From: Alteribacillus bidgolensis
GTDB lineage: Bacteria > Bacillota > Bacilli > Bacillales > Marinococcaceae
Assembly (NCBI RefSeq): GCF_002886255.1
Contig: NZ_KZ614149.1
Location: 806,001-870,000, forward strand
Direction of reading: 5' to 3'
DNA: 64,000 nucleotides
Shown here: piece by piece, positions 52,666-61,160 of the stretch
How the letters are laid out: the number at the start of each line of letters is the position of its first letter
How positions within the stretch are numbered: the stretch's first letter is position 1
Notes under the pieces: generated by a model
The model's database searches: none
What the model was told of the DNA's origin: nothing
Seen by the model: only the letters and a program-made list of their open reading frames with translations
Position numbers and translations under genes: made by a program

Positions 52666-53336
52666 ATGGCTGAGAAAATGGATCGCAGAAAAGCGAGGAC
52701 GAAAAAAATGCTGCGGGCAGCCTTATTGGAGTTAATGGAAGAAAAAGGAGTAAAAGGGGTGACAGTCAGTGAATTGACCAGCCGAGCAGATCTTAATAGA
52801 GGAACTTTCTATTTACATTTTCAGGATATAGATGACTATATGGAGCAATCTCAGGATGAGTTTTTCCAGACATTGCAGGATAAGATGAAGGAAGTCAATA
52901 TTTTAGAATTCAATAATGCTCAAGATCAACCTTATTCGGAATTAATTTCCATACTTGAATTCATAAAAAACCAAGCTGATTTTCTTCACGTACTTTTTGG
53001 CCCAAAAGGGGACCCCTCCTTTGTTGTTAAATGGAACAGTTTATGCAAGAACAAGTGTCCAATAAGCTTTCTGCCTTACAGATTGACGAAGAACAAATGC
53101 TAGTACCTCGTGATTATTTGATTACGTTTGTTATTTCTGCTCAGCTAGGTATTATTCAACATTGGATAGAGACCGACTTGCAGCGTTCTCCAGAGGAGGT
53201 TGCTGCAATTATCACTCGTATTGCCAGTCGGGGACCGCTCGGTGCGATAAGCATAGAAGAACAAGAGCTACAGGGTAAAAAAAGTAGAAAGAATACTGAA
53301 GAGGACAAATCAGCGAAAAATGCTCGTTTCGGCTAA
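52666..53336 (+). pseudogene. TetR/AcrR-family regulator with one frameshift
   Basis: From ATG 52666 (behind GAGGAG) a normal TetR HTH is read: TKKMLRAALLELMEEKGVKG and TVSELTSRADLNRGTFYLHF. At about 53025-53031 the frame is lost in VVK; a +1 change would join it to MEQFMQEQVSNKLSALQ and the C-terminal DYLITFVISAQLGIIQHWIE. A missing A in a run (GTTAAATGG instead of GTTAAAATGG) explains it. The gene is divergent from rph with a long gap, so it may once have controlled rph or its own gene. Confidence 0.75.
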
Positions 53337-53429
53337 TGAAACAAAAGAAAGAGAAAGGATGTTGGTATCGGAAAAAGTTTAATCTTATTCAAAAATGAAA
53401 AAGAGGGGTTTGAATATGTTTAAAGACAT

Positions 53430-53891
53430 TTAAAATGACTGGAAAAAGACGAAAAGTTTCCAAACGATAAATAAAAACAGCATATAGCCGAAAAAAGAAT
53501 AAGCATGATTCCAATCAGCGTCATGTATAAACCACCCTAATTGTTCGGACAATTGTTCAATAATACATATAACCATACTGATATGAACGATAATCACCCA
53601 GCGAACAGGGGAAGAAACTCGGCTTGCTGCAAATAAAAAGAAAACAGTGAATAAAGGCAGGAGTAATAAAGTAAATCCAATATTAATCGTAAATATTTCA
53701 GGAAAGAGTCTGACTGGAAAATGATAGAATTTTATTCCTACAAAAAGTAAATCTAAATAAGTCCCAACCAGGGAAGCAAACAGGGCTGTTGTGATATAGC
53801 TATAAATATCATTCCTCCCGTTTAAGAAAGATTGCTTTTTTTGCAATAATAGTTGTTTCGATTTTTTCGATGGTTTTACAATAATTATCAT
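53430..53891 (-). CDS. CBO0543-family membrane protein
   Basis: 153 residues, four to five helices: VGTYLDLLFVGIKFYHFPVR, TINIGFTLLLLPLFTVFFL, HISMVICIIEQLSEQLGWF and WNHAYSFFGYMLFLFIVWK. The last two are typical of this family. The frame overlaps the end of the DUF2515 gene by 83 bases; ATG 53891 has a weak GGGGAT site. A start near 53806, right behind GGGAGG, would need an ATT codon. The true start is therefore uncertain. Confidence 0.7.
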   Translation of the reverse strand: MIIIVKPSKKSKQLLLQKKQSFLNGRNDIYSYITTALFASLVGTYLDLLFVGIKFYHFPVRLFPEIFTINIGFTLLLLPLFTVFFLFAASRVSSPVRWVIIVHISMVICIIEQLSEQLGWFIHDADWNHAYSFFGYMLFLFIVWKLFVFFQSF

Positions 53892-54978
53892 TAATATCCC
53901 CGCCAGCGAATTTTTCGTCTTCCACTAAATAATTAATTATTCTCCAATCATCAAACCAATCGCCCTTTTCCGCTTCAGGATGATCAATATTTTTCCAGGC
54001 AAATTGCAATGGAGGGCTGTAAATACGAGGTGCCCCTTTTAATAGCTGGCATTCTTTAGTTCTTCGCCGGTAATGATGACCTGGAAGCATTTCGTTTACG
54101 TGATGAAAGAGATGATCCCAATAATCTTTTCGTGAACCGGTATGAGGATGACGATTAGCCCAAAGTAAAACACTTTTTAGGATAGTAGGTGTTTGCTGAA
54201 AAAGCAGAGAATACAACCGTTTGCCTAACAATATCCGCTCATGAAGAGAAGAAAACTGGTATAGTGTATCTCCTATTAATTCTGGTTTATCTGTCGTTGT
54301 ATTTTTATAAAAGGGAAAAATGATATGATTAAAACGCAAAAAATCATACAGCTTAAATCCTATGGTGTTTAATACAGTTTTCTTGAAATGAGGGTGCTTT
54401 ATCACTCTTTTTTCTAAATAACTTTGTTCGTTAATCACCGTAGCAATTGCTAAAAGAGAGCAGTCGCCATACTGCCAAAAATAATTCCATATCGTTTCCA
54501 TAAATATAGAAACATCCAAATATGGGAGCAAATAAAAAAGATTTTTATTGACGTTTTTACTATGCCTATATAGTAAAAACTGCGGATATACATCTTGAAA
54601 TATTAACCAGTTTCCTCGTTCTAAAAATAAAAAGAAATTTTCCTGTTCTTTTTCAGATAGAAGTCTTGTGAGAAGATCCCCTTTTAAATCTGTCATATAC
54701 CAGCCCCCGTTTCGGGATACCATATGACCTAATAAAGCCCAATGGATTTCAGGGTACTGAAGAAAAAAGTCAAAATAGGCCTGCGTACGAGTAACATTAT
54801 TTATATTCCATTTCTGCGTAGTTTTTTTAATATCTTTTAATAGTTTTCTTTCACCGTAGGTTAGATTGTGTTCTGGAAAAGAGCTTGGTTTATTTTTGTT
54901 TTTCTTCTGTAATTCTTCTTTTATTTTAATATAAGATTGTTTCGTTATTTTCTTATTGTTTGACCAGCTGATCTTCAT
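53809..54978 (-). CDS. DUF2515 family protein (YppC-like)
   Basis: 389 residues from ATG 54978 behind AAGGAAGGG. Matches the DUF2515/YppC family: VTRTQAYFDFFLQYPEIHWA, HMVSRNGGWYMTDLKG and GNWLIFQDVYPQFLLYRHS in the N-terminal half and CSLLAIATVINEQSYLEKRV in the middle. The family is found in spore formers and has no proven function. It is divergent from the cyclase gene, 91 bases away, and the next small membrane gene overlaps its end. Confidence 0.83.
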   Translation of the reverse strand: MKISWSNNKKITKQSYIKIKEELQKKNKNKPSSFPEHNLTYGERKLLKDIKKTTQKWNINNVTRTQAYFDFFLQYPEIHWALLGHMVSRNGGWYMTDLKGDLLTRLLSEKEQENFFLFLERGNWLIFQDVYPQFLLYRHSKNVNKNLFYLLPYLDVSIFMETIWNYFWQYGDCSLLAIATVINEQSYLEKRVIKHPHFKKTVLNTIGFKLYDFLRFNHIIFPFYKNTTTDKPELIGDTLYQFSSLHERILLGKRLYSLLFQQTPTILKSVLLWANRHPHTGSRKDYWDHLFHHVNEMLPGHHYRRRTKECQLLKGAPRIYSPPLQFAWKNIDHPEAEKGDWFDDWRIINYLVEDEKFAGGDINDNYCKTIEKIETTIIAKKAIFLKREE

Positions 54979-55069
54979 CAATTACCCTTCCTTCCCGTCC
55001 TGGAATATCCTTGTGTAGAAAGGAATAAGGATGTAAAAAGTGTTTTTAATAAGAGAGGGTTAGCGATTA

Positions 55070-56956
55070 ATGAATCAATTAGAAGCGGAAGTAAATCGGC
55101 TGGTAAACATTTTGATAAGCGAGCAAAATCTAGACGGCTCTTGGTCCTACCCATTTGAAACAGGTATTTCAACCGATTGTTATATGATCATCTTATTACG
55201 CACGTTAGAAATAAATGATGAAGATTTTATTTACGAGCTGGTACGTAGAATTCTAAATAAGCAAGAAAAAAATGGATCATGGAAGTTATTTTATGATGAG
55301 GAAAAAGGGAATATATCGGCAACCGTTGAAGCATATTATGCTTTACTGTACTCAGGTTATCTAACAAAAAGCGATCCGGGGATGCGCGGTGCAAAAAAGT
55401 TTATTTTAAAAAACGGTGGTTTAAATGAAATCAATATGTTCACCAAAGTTATGTTAGCATTAACGGGTCAGTATAAATGGCCGAGTTATTTTCCGATGCC
55501 AGTGGAATTGCTGCTTTTGCCTACTTCTTTTCCAGTCAACTTTTTTGACTTTTCTGTGTATGCAAGAGTGAATCTACTTCCGATATTAATAGCTGCTGAT
55601 TATACATTTAGTATAAAGACAGCACGGACTCCGGATCTATCCAATTTATTTTTAAATAGAAATGTTGATGGATGGGAAAGAGAATTACATGATTTACGGT
55701 CCTTTCTTTCTCCTATTCAACAAGGAATAAATAGGCTGATAGGGTATCCGAACGAGCTTCATCAGTTAGCTTTAGAACGCGCTGAGCAGTATATGCTGCA
55801 GCGAATAGAAGCAGATGGAACATTTTATAGTTATTTTAGTTCTACCTTTCTAATGATTTTTGCTTTAATGGCAAGGGGCTATGCGAAGCAGCATCCTGTT
55901 ATCAAGAAAGCTGTTCAAGGACTGAAATCGTATCAGACCAGTATAAATAATTACACTCATATACAGTTCACAACCGCAAATGTTTGGAATACAGCTTTAA
56001 TAAGCTATGGGTTACAAGAAGCAGAAATTTCTTCTTCATCGGAAACGATTCAAAAGGCCAACCAGTACTTACTGTCGAGGCAGCATTTTTTATATGGTGA
56101 CTGGGCTGTTCATAATCAAAACGTGTTACCTGGAGGGTGGGGGTTTTCTGACATAAATACCATCAATCCTGATATAGATGATACAACTGCTTCTTTAAGA
56201 TCTTTGCAATCCCTTATTATAAACGAACCCATTTATTATCAAACGTGGGATCGAGCTGTTCATTGGCTTTTATCCATGCAAAATAATGACGGAGGATGGC
56301 CTGCGTTTGAGAAAAATGTGAATAAGTCTATTCTTCAATGGCTTCCGGTTGAAGGGGGAGGGAAAATGATACTAGACCCTTCGACTGCGGATTTAACAGG
56401 GAGAACATTGGAGTTCTTAGGGAATTTCACCCATGCAGATCATTACTATCCTTTTGTAAAAAAGGGTGTGGATTGGCTCTTTCAAGATCAGAAAAAGGAT
56501 GGGTCATGGTACGGCAGATGGGGCATTTGTTATATATATGGAACATGGGCAGCTATCACAGGATTAATAGCTGTAAATGTACGTAAAGACCATCCGTCTA
56601 TTCAAAAAGCGGTCAAATGGCTATACAATATTCAAAATAAAGACGGCGGTTGGGGAGAGTCGTGTAAAAGTGACGCAGAGAAAAGATATGTTCCATTACA
56701 GGAAAGCACTCGCACTCACACCGCATGGGCGCTGGATGCACTTCTCGCAGCAGAAAAGGAAGAGACACCCGGCATAAAGCAGGGGATTCATTTTTTGTTA
56801 GAGACATCTGAGAAAAATAATTGGACAACAACGTATCCAAAAGGGCAGGGTCTCCCCGGAGGATTTTATATTCATTACCATAGTTACGAACATCTTTTCC
56901 CTTTAATCGCACTGAGTCATTATCAGAAAAAGTTTAATCCGGAACTATTTAAATAA
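55070..56956 (+). CDS. sqhC: squalene-hopene / sporulenol cyclase
   Basis: 628 residues, the usual length. The catalytic DXDD motif is seen in NPDIDDTTASLRS (about residues 366-378), and several QW repeats flank it, such as QNNDGGWPAFE, QKKDGSWYGRWG and QNKDGGWGES. In B. subtilis the homologue makes sporulenol from tetraprenyl-curcumene in spores; other bacilli cyclise squalene. No squalene or curcumene synthase gene is in the window. AGAGAGGG lies before ATG 55070. The gene is intact, unlike many neighbours. Confidence 0.92.
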   Translation: MNQLEAEVNRLVNILISEQNLDGSWSYPFETGISTDCYMIILLRTLEINDEDFIYELVRRILNKQEKNGSWKLFYDEEKGNISATVEAYYALLYSGYLTKSDPGMRGAKKFILKNGGLNEINMFTKVMLALTGQYKWPSYFPMPVELLLLPTSFPVNFFDFSVYARVNLLPILIAADYTFSIKTARTPDLSNLFLNRNVDGWERELHDLRSFLSPIQQGINRLIGYPNELHQLALERAEQYMLQRIEADGTFYSYFSSTFLMIFALMARGYAKQHPVIKKAVQGLKSYQTSINNYTHIQFTTANVWNTALISYGLQEAEISSSSETIQKANQYLLSRQHFLYGDWAVHNQNVLPGGWGFSDINTINPDIDDTTASLRSLQSLIINEPIYYQTWDRAVHWLLSMQNNDGGWPAFEKNVNKSILQWLPVEGGGKMILDPSTADLTGRTLEFLGNFTHADHYYPFVKKGVDWLFQDQKKDGSWYGRWGICYIYGTWAAITGLIAVNVRKDHPSIQKAVKWLYNIQNKDGGWGESCKSDAEKRYVPLQESTRTHTAWALDALLAAEKEETPGIKQGIHFLLETSEKNNWTTTYPKGQGLPGGFYIHYHSYEHLFPLIALSHYQKKFNPELFK

Positions 56957-57044
56957 TTTTTTAAGGATTTTGTAATTAGAGGTTGGTATAAAATAAAAGG
57001 GGCAGTACAAAATAGGGAAAACAAAAATCTTGGAAGTGATGGGG

Positions 57045-57941
57045 TTGAAAAAACAAAAAAATATTGTAATATCCATAGTACTCTCAATTTTTGTTTTGAA
57101 CAGCCCCCTGGCGGTGCATGCTTTTGAATCACAAGAGGTAGATAAGATGCAACCATCAATGCTTCCTCACTCTCCATTTGCCTATATCATACGGGAGCAT
57201 TATTATGGTGAAATGCTTTCGTGGAAAGACGTTCGACCACTGTTGCCTCGTAAAGCAAAATTTCAGGTCATTGATCTAGAAACCGGGATAAGTTTTCAAG
57301 TACAAAAGCGTGCCGGTAATCAACACGCTGATGTACAGCCTTTAACAAGAAACGATACTCAAATCATGAAAGAAATTTATGAAGATAAGTGGAGCTGGAA
57401 AAGAAGGGCCATTCTTGTAAACATTGATGATCGTTTTATTGCCGCTTCTATGCATGGAATGCCTCACGGAGGAGGGGCATTATCAAATGGGTTTCCAGGC
57501 CATTTTTGTATTCACTTTGCAGGAAGTATGACCCACCGCACGAAAAACACAGATCCAACTCATCAACTGATGGTTTTAAAAGCGGCAGGAAAACTAGAAG
57601 AATACCGTGATCAGATGGATCCATATGAAGTAGCCGATCTTTTTCTTACAGCGATTAACCAAAGTGATCTGTATTTGTTACAGATCACTCTAGCTCAACC
57701 TTATAGGGAACATGCAGCAACTATTTTAGAGCGCTTCAATCAGATTGGGGTGGCTGCAAAAGACTCACCTTATAAAAAGATAGATCAACTGCCTGTCATA
57801 GCATTGGAATTACCTGTCGAACTTCAATATCATGACCCGAGACAGGGGAAGAAGAGAAAATCAGTTACTCTTACCCTTATCCGGGATGGCTTAACAAATC
57901 GTTGGGAGATTTATTCTAAGGAATTTTTTGACCTAAAATAA
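57045..57941 (+). CDS. secreted protein with conserved HFCIHF motif, unknown function
   Basis: 298 residues. TTG 57045 is chosen because GGAAGTGAT, almost the full anti-SD complement, lies 8 bases upstream. A signal peptide (basic LKKQKN, hydrophobic IVISIVLSIFVLNSP, cut near AVHA) is followed by a domain with VIDLETGISFQVQKRAGNQH, then HGMPHGGGALSNGFPGHFCI and HFAGSMTHRT. I know similar segments from secreted Firmicutes proteins but not their function. The His-Cys pattern hints at a cysteine enzyme such as a transpeptidase, which is only a guess. A terminator follows. Confidence 0.7.
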   Translation: MKKQKNIVISIVLSIFVLNSPLAVHAFESQEVDKMQPSMLPHSPFAYIIREHYYGEMLSWKDVRPLLPRKAKFQVIDLETGISFQVQKRAGNQHADVQPLTRNDTQIMKEIYEDKWSWKRRAILVNIDDRFIAASMHGMPHGGGALSNGFPGHFCIHFAGSMTHRTKNTDPTHQLMVLKAAGKLEEYRDQMDPYEVADLFLTAINQSDLYLLQITLAQPYREHAATILERFNQIGVAAKDSPYKKIDQLPVIALELPVELQYHDPRQGKKRKSVTLTLIRDGLTNRWEIYSKEFFDLK

Positions 57942-58049
57942 CTTAGTTTTGAAAAAACAGGTAGAAATGTTAGAAGTCAGTGTGAAAACTAGAGTTTACA
58001 TTGAAATAAAAGTTAAGCTCTAAAAAACATATTAAAAACCAAATCAAAA

Positions 58050-58084
58050 AAGTCGGTTCTGTCCTTTTATAGAACCGGCTTTGT
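58050..58084 (+). terminator. terminator after the secreted protein gene
   Basis: AAGTCGGTTCT (58050-58060) pairs with AGAACCGGCTT (58071-58081, one G-U) around a 10-base loop, then TT. The remaining bases to 58292 hold only the next promoter region. Confidence 0.8.
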
Positions 58085-58211
58085 TATGTTTAATTGGGAA
58101 TCCACTTCTATATATGAGAGAAGAGTATCGATAATGATTGTTAAAAGTTACTGACTATCGTCGTTTAAGGTAGTACCAACAACAAAAAACAACTTTTATT
58201 ACCACATTTTG

Positions 58212-58242
58212 GGTATTAATTGATATTACATATTTAATACTA
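58212..58242 (+). promoter_or_regulatory. candidate forespore (sigma-G/F-like) promoter of the spoVA2mob-type operon
   Basis: GTATT (58213) and AATACTA (58236-58242) are 18 bases apart, near the sigma-G pattern (GnATR, then CATnnTA). This is expected for a spoVA operon but the match is imperfect. Confidence 0.3.
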
Positions 58243-58292
58243 TTTTGAGTCATTCTAATAGCTGTAATAAAAATACAGCTAGGAGGATTTAT

Positions 58293-58496
58293 ATGACAGT
58301 AGCAAGTGATTTAAAAACAACTGTAGCTAATTTGAAGAGTGCTCAAGCCAGCTTAGAATCGTTTGCTTTGGCAACGGAAAATGAACAAGCGAAACAAATG
58401 TTCCAAAATGCTGCCCAACAAACTCAACAACTGGTGGATACCGTTTCTCCGCGTGTTCAACAAATTGAACAAGAAGAACCTCAGTATAAACAGTAA
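58293..58496 (+). CDS. DUF1657 domain-containing protein
   Basis: 67 residues: TVASDLKTTVANLKSAQASL, LATENEQAKQMFQNAAQQTQ and a C-terminal QEEPQYKQ. AGGAGGA precedes ATG 58293. In spoVA2mob operons the first gene is a DUF1657 protein of this size. A second copy follows at 60917 and a third unit is fused to DUF421 at 61161. Function unknown; a spore core or inner membrane location is presumed. A perfect terminator follows at once. Confidence 0.9.
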   Translation: MTVASDLKTTVANLKSAQASLESFALATENEQAKQMFQNAAQQTQQLVDTVSPRVQQIEQEEPQYKQ

Positions 58497-58501
58497 TGTA
58501 G

Positions 58502-58541
58502 AGGAAAGAAAGGTTGGAAAACTCAACCTTTCTTTCCTTTT
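58502..58541 (+). terminator. strong terminator inside the spoVA2mob-type operon
   Basis: A perfect 15-bp stem (AGGAAAGAAAGGTTG / CAACCTTTCTTTCCT) with a 7-base loop GAAAACT, followed by TTT. It lies between the first DUF1657 gene and the YhcN/YlaJ gene, so most transcripts may end after gene 1. Confidence 0.85.
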
Positions 58542-58586
58542 AATCCTAAATGATAAGAAGATGATAAAACGAAAAGAGTGTTGTAC

Positions 58587-59039
58587 ATGAAAACCCTAAA
58601 CTTTTTGCTTTTAATTATACTTGTACTAAGCTTTGGCTCAGGATGCACCGAAAACCAAGATCAACTTAGTGATAATGGAGAGCCGACAAAGATAAACACA
58701 ACAAAACCTAAAGATCAATCTCTTTCTAACCAGGTGAAGGAATTTGTCATTGAAAAGGATGAAATAACAGATGTCAAAGCTGTAAATACTGAGAATGAGC
58801 TTTTGCTTGCTATAAAAGTTGGACAGTTTGAACGTTTCCAAATCAAAAGCATTGAGGAAGAAGTTAAATCAGATCTTGAGAAAAAATATCCAAATAAAAC
58901 AGTAGATGTATCTATCGATCAAAAAATTATTTGGGAGCTGGGAGCACTTGAGGATAAATTGCAGAAAGATGAGATAAAAGTGAAAGAATTAAAGGAAGAC
59001 ATTAAGAGGATTAAAGATCTTATGAAAGAAAAAACATAG
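58587..59039 (+). CDS. YhcN/YlaJ-family sporulation lipoprotein
   Basis: 150 residues from ATG 58587. Lipoprotein signal LLLIILVLSFGSGC with the lipobox GSGC, a low-complexity linker, and a YhcN/YlaJ domain (VKEFVIEKDEITDVKAVNTE, then LAIKVGQFERFQ). A C-terminal charged helix (LEDKLQKDEIKVKELKEDIK) could form a coiled coil. In spoVA2mob operons a YhcN/YlaJ gene takes the same second place. It is anchored in the spore inner membrane. Confidence 0.87.
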   Translation: MKTLNFLLLIILVLSFGSGCTENQDQLSDNGEPTKINTTKPKDQSLSNQVKEFVIEKDEITDVKAVNTENELLLAIKVGQFERFQIKSIEEEVKSDLEKKYPNKTVDVSIDQKIIWELGALEDKLQKDEIKVKELKEDIKRIKDLMKEKT

Positions 59040-59057
59040 TGGACTGGAGGTCAAACC

Positions 59058-59537
59058 ATGGCCAACAATAAAAAGAAGAATTTAACTCCTGTTCAACAGG
59101 AATATCAAACATTTGAAAATGAGCGAGAAACAAAAAGACCTCTGATGGGAAACTGTATTAAAGCGTTTTTAACTGGAGGTGTCATTTGTTTAATTGGCCA
59201 GGGGGTGCAAACTCTATACATTTATTTTTTTAACTTCACAGAAGAAACAGCAGATAATCCAACAGTGGCAACGATGATTTTTATTGCTTTACTGCTTACA
59301 GGATTTGGTTTTTATGATCGTATTTCTCAATTTGGAGGAGCTGGTTCCGCGGTCCCAGTTACCGGATTTGGAAACGCGGTTATCTCCGCTGCCATTGAAC
59401 ATCGATCAGAAGGGTTTGTGTTAGGTGTAGGTCCTAATATGTTTAAATTAGCTGGTTCCGTCATCTTATTTGGAACGTTTGCCGCTTTTGTCGTAGCAAC
59501 GATCAAAACGATTCTTATACAGTGGGGTGGATTTTAA
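59058..59537 (+). CDS. spoVAC: stage V sporulation protein AC
   Basis: 159 residues. PVQQEYQTFENERETKRPLM is followed by helices with CIKAFLTGGVICLIGQGVQ and GAGSAVPVTGFGNAVISAAI. SpoVAC is a membrane channel protein for dipicolinic acid and acts as a mechanosensitive channel in B. subtilis. CTGGAGGTC precedes ATG 59058. The stop overlaps the spoVAD start (TAATG). Confidence 0.94.
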   Translation: MANNKKKNLTPVQQEYQTFENERETKRPLMGNCIKAFLTGGVICLIGQGVQTLYIYFFNFTEETADNPTVATMIFIALLLTGFGFYDRISQFGGAGSAVPVTGFGNAVISAAIEHRSEGFVLGVGPNMFKLAGSVILFGTFAAFVVATIKTILIQWGGF

Positions 59538-60556
59538 TGTTAAGCGGACATCGCACGTGGATTTTTGATCAAAAGCCTAAAATCACTTCTACTGGAACGA
59601 TAGGCGGACCTTTTGAAGCAAAGGGAATGTTGGCAGAAGACTTTGATTTCCTCCATTCTGATTTATGGTTAAAAGAAGATTCCTATGAAAAAGCACATAA
59701 GGTTTTATTAGAAGAAGCGTGTGAACGAGCAATAAAAAAAGCAGGTCTTCAAAAGGAGCAAATTCAATTTTTTTTAGCAGGCGATCTGATAAACCAAATA
59801 ACACCTACAAGTTTTGCCGCTGAAACCCTTGGTGCCCCGTATTTCGGATTGTTTGGTGCTTGCTCCACATCGATGGAAGGACTGGCTCTTGCAGCCTATA
59901 TTGTGAACACAGGAGGGGCTAATTATATTTTAACTGGAGCTTCCAGTCACAATACAGCAGTAGAAAAACAATTTAGATATCCAACGGAATATGGGGATCA
60001 AAAGCCGCCCACCGCCCAGTGGACCGTTACAGGAGCCGGAGTTGGATTAGTAAGTGATAAAGGAGAGGGTCCCTCTATTACATCTACTACGATTGGTCGA
60101 GTTGTAAATATGGGGATGACTGATCCCTACAATATGGGTGGAGCAATGGCTCCTGCTGCTGTAGATACAATTGAAACCCATTTAAAGGAACGGAATATTA
60201 ATCCTTCTTATTATGATTTGATTGTGACAGGGGATCTTGGACACATAGGGAGAGAAGTATCTTTTGATCTGCTTAAAAAACATGGGGTGCCTATACAGGA
60301 GGAAAATTATCAGGACTGTGGACTTATGATTTACCGAGAAGGACAGCCTGTTTTATCAGGAGCGAGCGGAGCAGCTTGTTCGGCAGCCGTTGTTTATGGT
60401 CATTTGTTAAATCGTATGAAGAAAGGGGATTTAAAAAGAATGTTAGTAGTAGCGACAGGAGCTTTATTATCTCCTTTAACAGTCCAGCAAAACGAAACTA
60501 TTCCATGCATTGCCCATGCCGTTTCCATTGAACATGGAGGTGATTTAAAGAAATGA
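59537..60556 (+). CDS. spoVAD: stage V sporulation protein AD
   Basis: 339 residues with a thiolase-like fold. LSGHRTWIFDQKPKITSTGT at the N-terminus, FGACSTSMEGLALAAYIVNT (about residues 108-127) and SGASGAACSAAVVYGHLL near the C-terminus. SpoVAD is cytosolic and binds dipicolinic acid during its uptake into the forespore. It is coupled to spoVAC by TAATG and to spoVAE by ATGA. Confidence 0.95.
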   Translation: MLSGHRTWIFDQKPKITSTGTIGGPFEAKGMLAEDFDFLHSDLWLKEDSYEKAHKVLLEEACERAIKKAGLQKEQIQFFLAGDLINQITPTSFAAETLGAPYFGLFGACSTSMEGLALAAYIVNTGGANYILTGASSHNTAVEKQFRYPTEYGDQKPPTAQWTVTGAGVGLVSDKGEGPSITSTTIGRVVNMGMTDPYNMGGAMAPAAVDTIETHLKERNINPSYYDLIVTGDLGHIGREVSFDLLKKHGVPIQEENYQDCGLMIYREGQPVLSGASGAACSAAVVYGHLLNRMKKGDLKRMLVVATGALLSPLTVQQNETIPCIAHAVSIEHGGDLKK

Positions 60557-60903
60557 TATTTTTTTGGGCTTTTGTAGTTGGTGGATTAATTTGTGTAATA
60601 GGCCAAATTATGTTCGATGTATTCAAATTAACACCGGCCCATACTTTAAGCACCTTCGTTGTTCTCGGCGCGATTCTCGATGGATTTGGTTTATACGAAC
60701 CTCTTATTGCGTTTGCGGGTGCTGGAGCTTCGATACCTATCTCAAGCTTTGGTAATGCTCTTGTCCATGGGGCGATGGCAGAAGCAGAACAACACGGATT
60801 AGTAGGCGTTGTTACTGGAATGTTCGAAGTAACAAGTTCTGGTATTTCCGCCGCTATTATCTTTGGCATGATAGGAGCATTAATTTTTAAACCAAAAGGA
60901 TAA
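60553..60903 (+). CDS. spoVAE: stage V sporulation protein AE (AEb)
   Basis: 116 residues, three to four helices: FVVGGLICVIGQIMFDVFKL, GLYEPLIAFAGAGASIPISS and FGNALVHGAMAEAEQHGLVG. It is the membrane partner of SpoVAC in the DPA channel. ATG overlaps the spoVAD stop by four bases. Equivalent to spoVAEb; no spoVAA, AB, AEa or AF is present, as in spoVA2mob. Confidence 0.94.
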   Translation: MIFFWAFVVGGLICVIGQIMFDVFKLTPAHTLSTFVVLGAILDGFGLYEPLIAFAGAGASIPISSFGNALVHGAMAEAEQHGLVGVVTGMFEVTSSGISAAIIFGMIGALIFKPKG

Positions 60904-60916
60904 GGAGGAAGGTTTC

Positions 60917-61123
60917 GTGACAGTAGGTTCTGATGTAAAACAATGTCTTTCAAGTATTAAAAACGTTAAAAATAGTTTAGCTAGTTTAGAGTTACGAACA
61001 GAGGATGAGTATGCAAAACAAACCTTCCAAGAAACGATAACAATCATGGAGGAGATAATGGATGACTTGAAAAAAAGGGTTGGCCGATTGGAACTGGAAG
61101 AAGATCAATATAGAGGTTTTTAG
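60917..61123 (+). CDS. DUF1657 domain-containing protein (second copy)
   Basis: 68 residues from GTG 60917 behind AAGGAGGAAG. VGSDVKQCLSSIKNVKNSLA and QTFQETITIMEEIMDDLKKR fit DUF1657; the C-terminus LELEEDQYRGF resembles that of the first copy. It lies 13 bases after spoVAE and 37 before the DUF421-DUF1657 fusion, the same place as in the mobile spoVA2 operons. Confidence 0.88.
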   Translation: MTVGSDVKQCLSSIKNVKNSLASLELRTEDEYAKQTFQETITIMEEIMDDLKKRVGRLELEEDQYRGF

Positions 61124-61160
61124 TCTAGCCGAATATTTAACATAAGAAGGGGGTCATACA

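Noticed and set aside
53020..53040. Programmed frameshift in the TetR gene
   Set aside because: No slippery heptamer or stimulating structure was seen; loss of one A is simpler.
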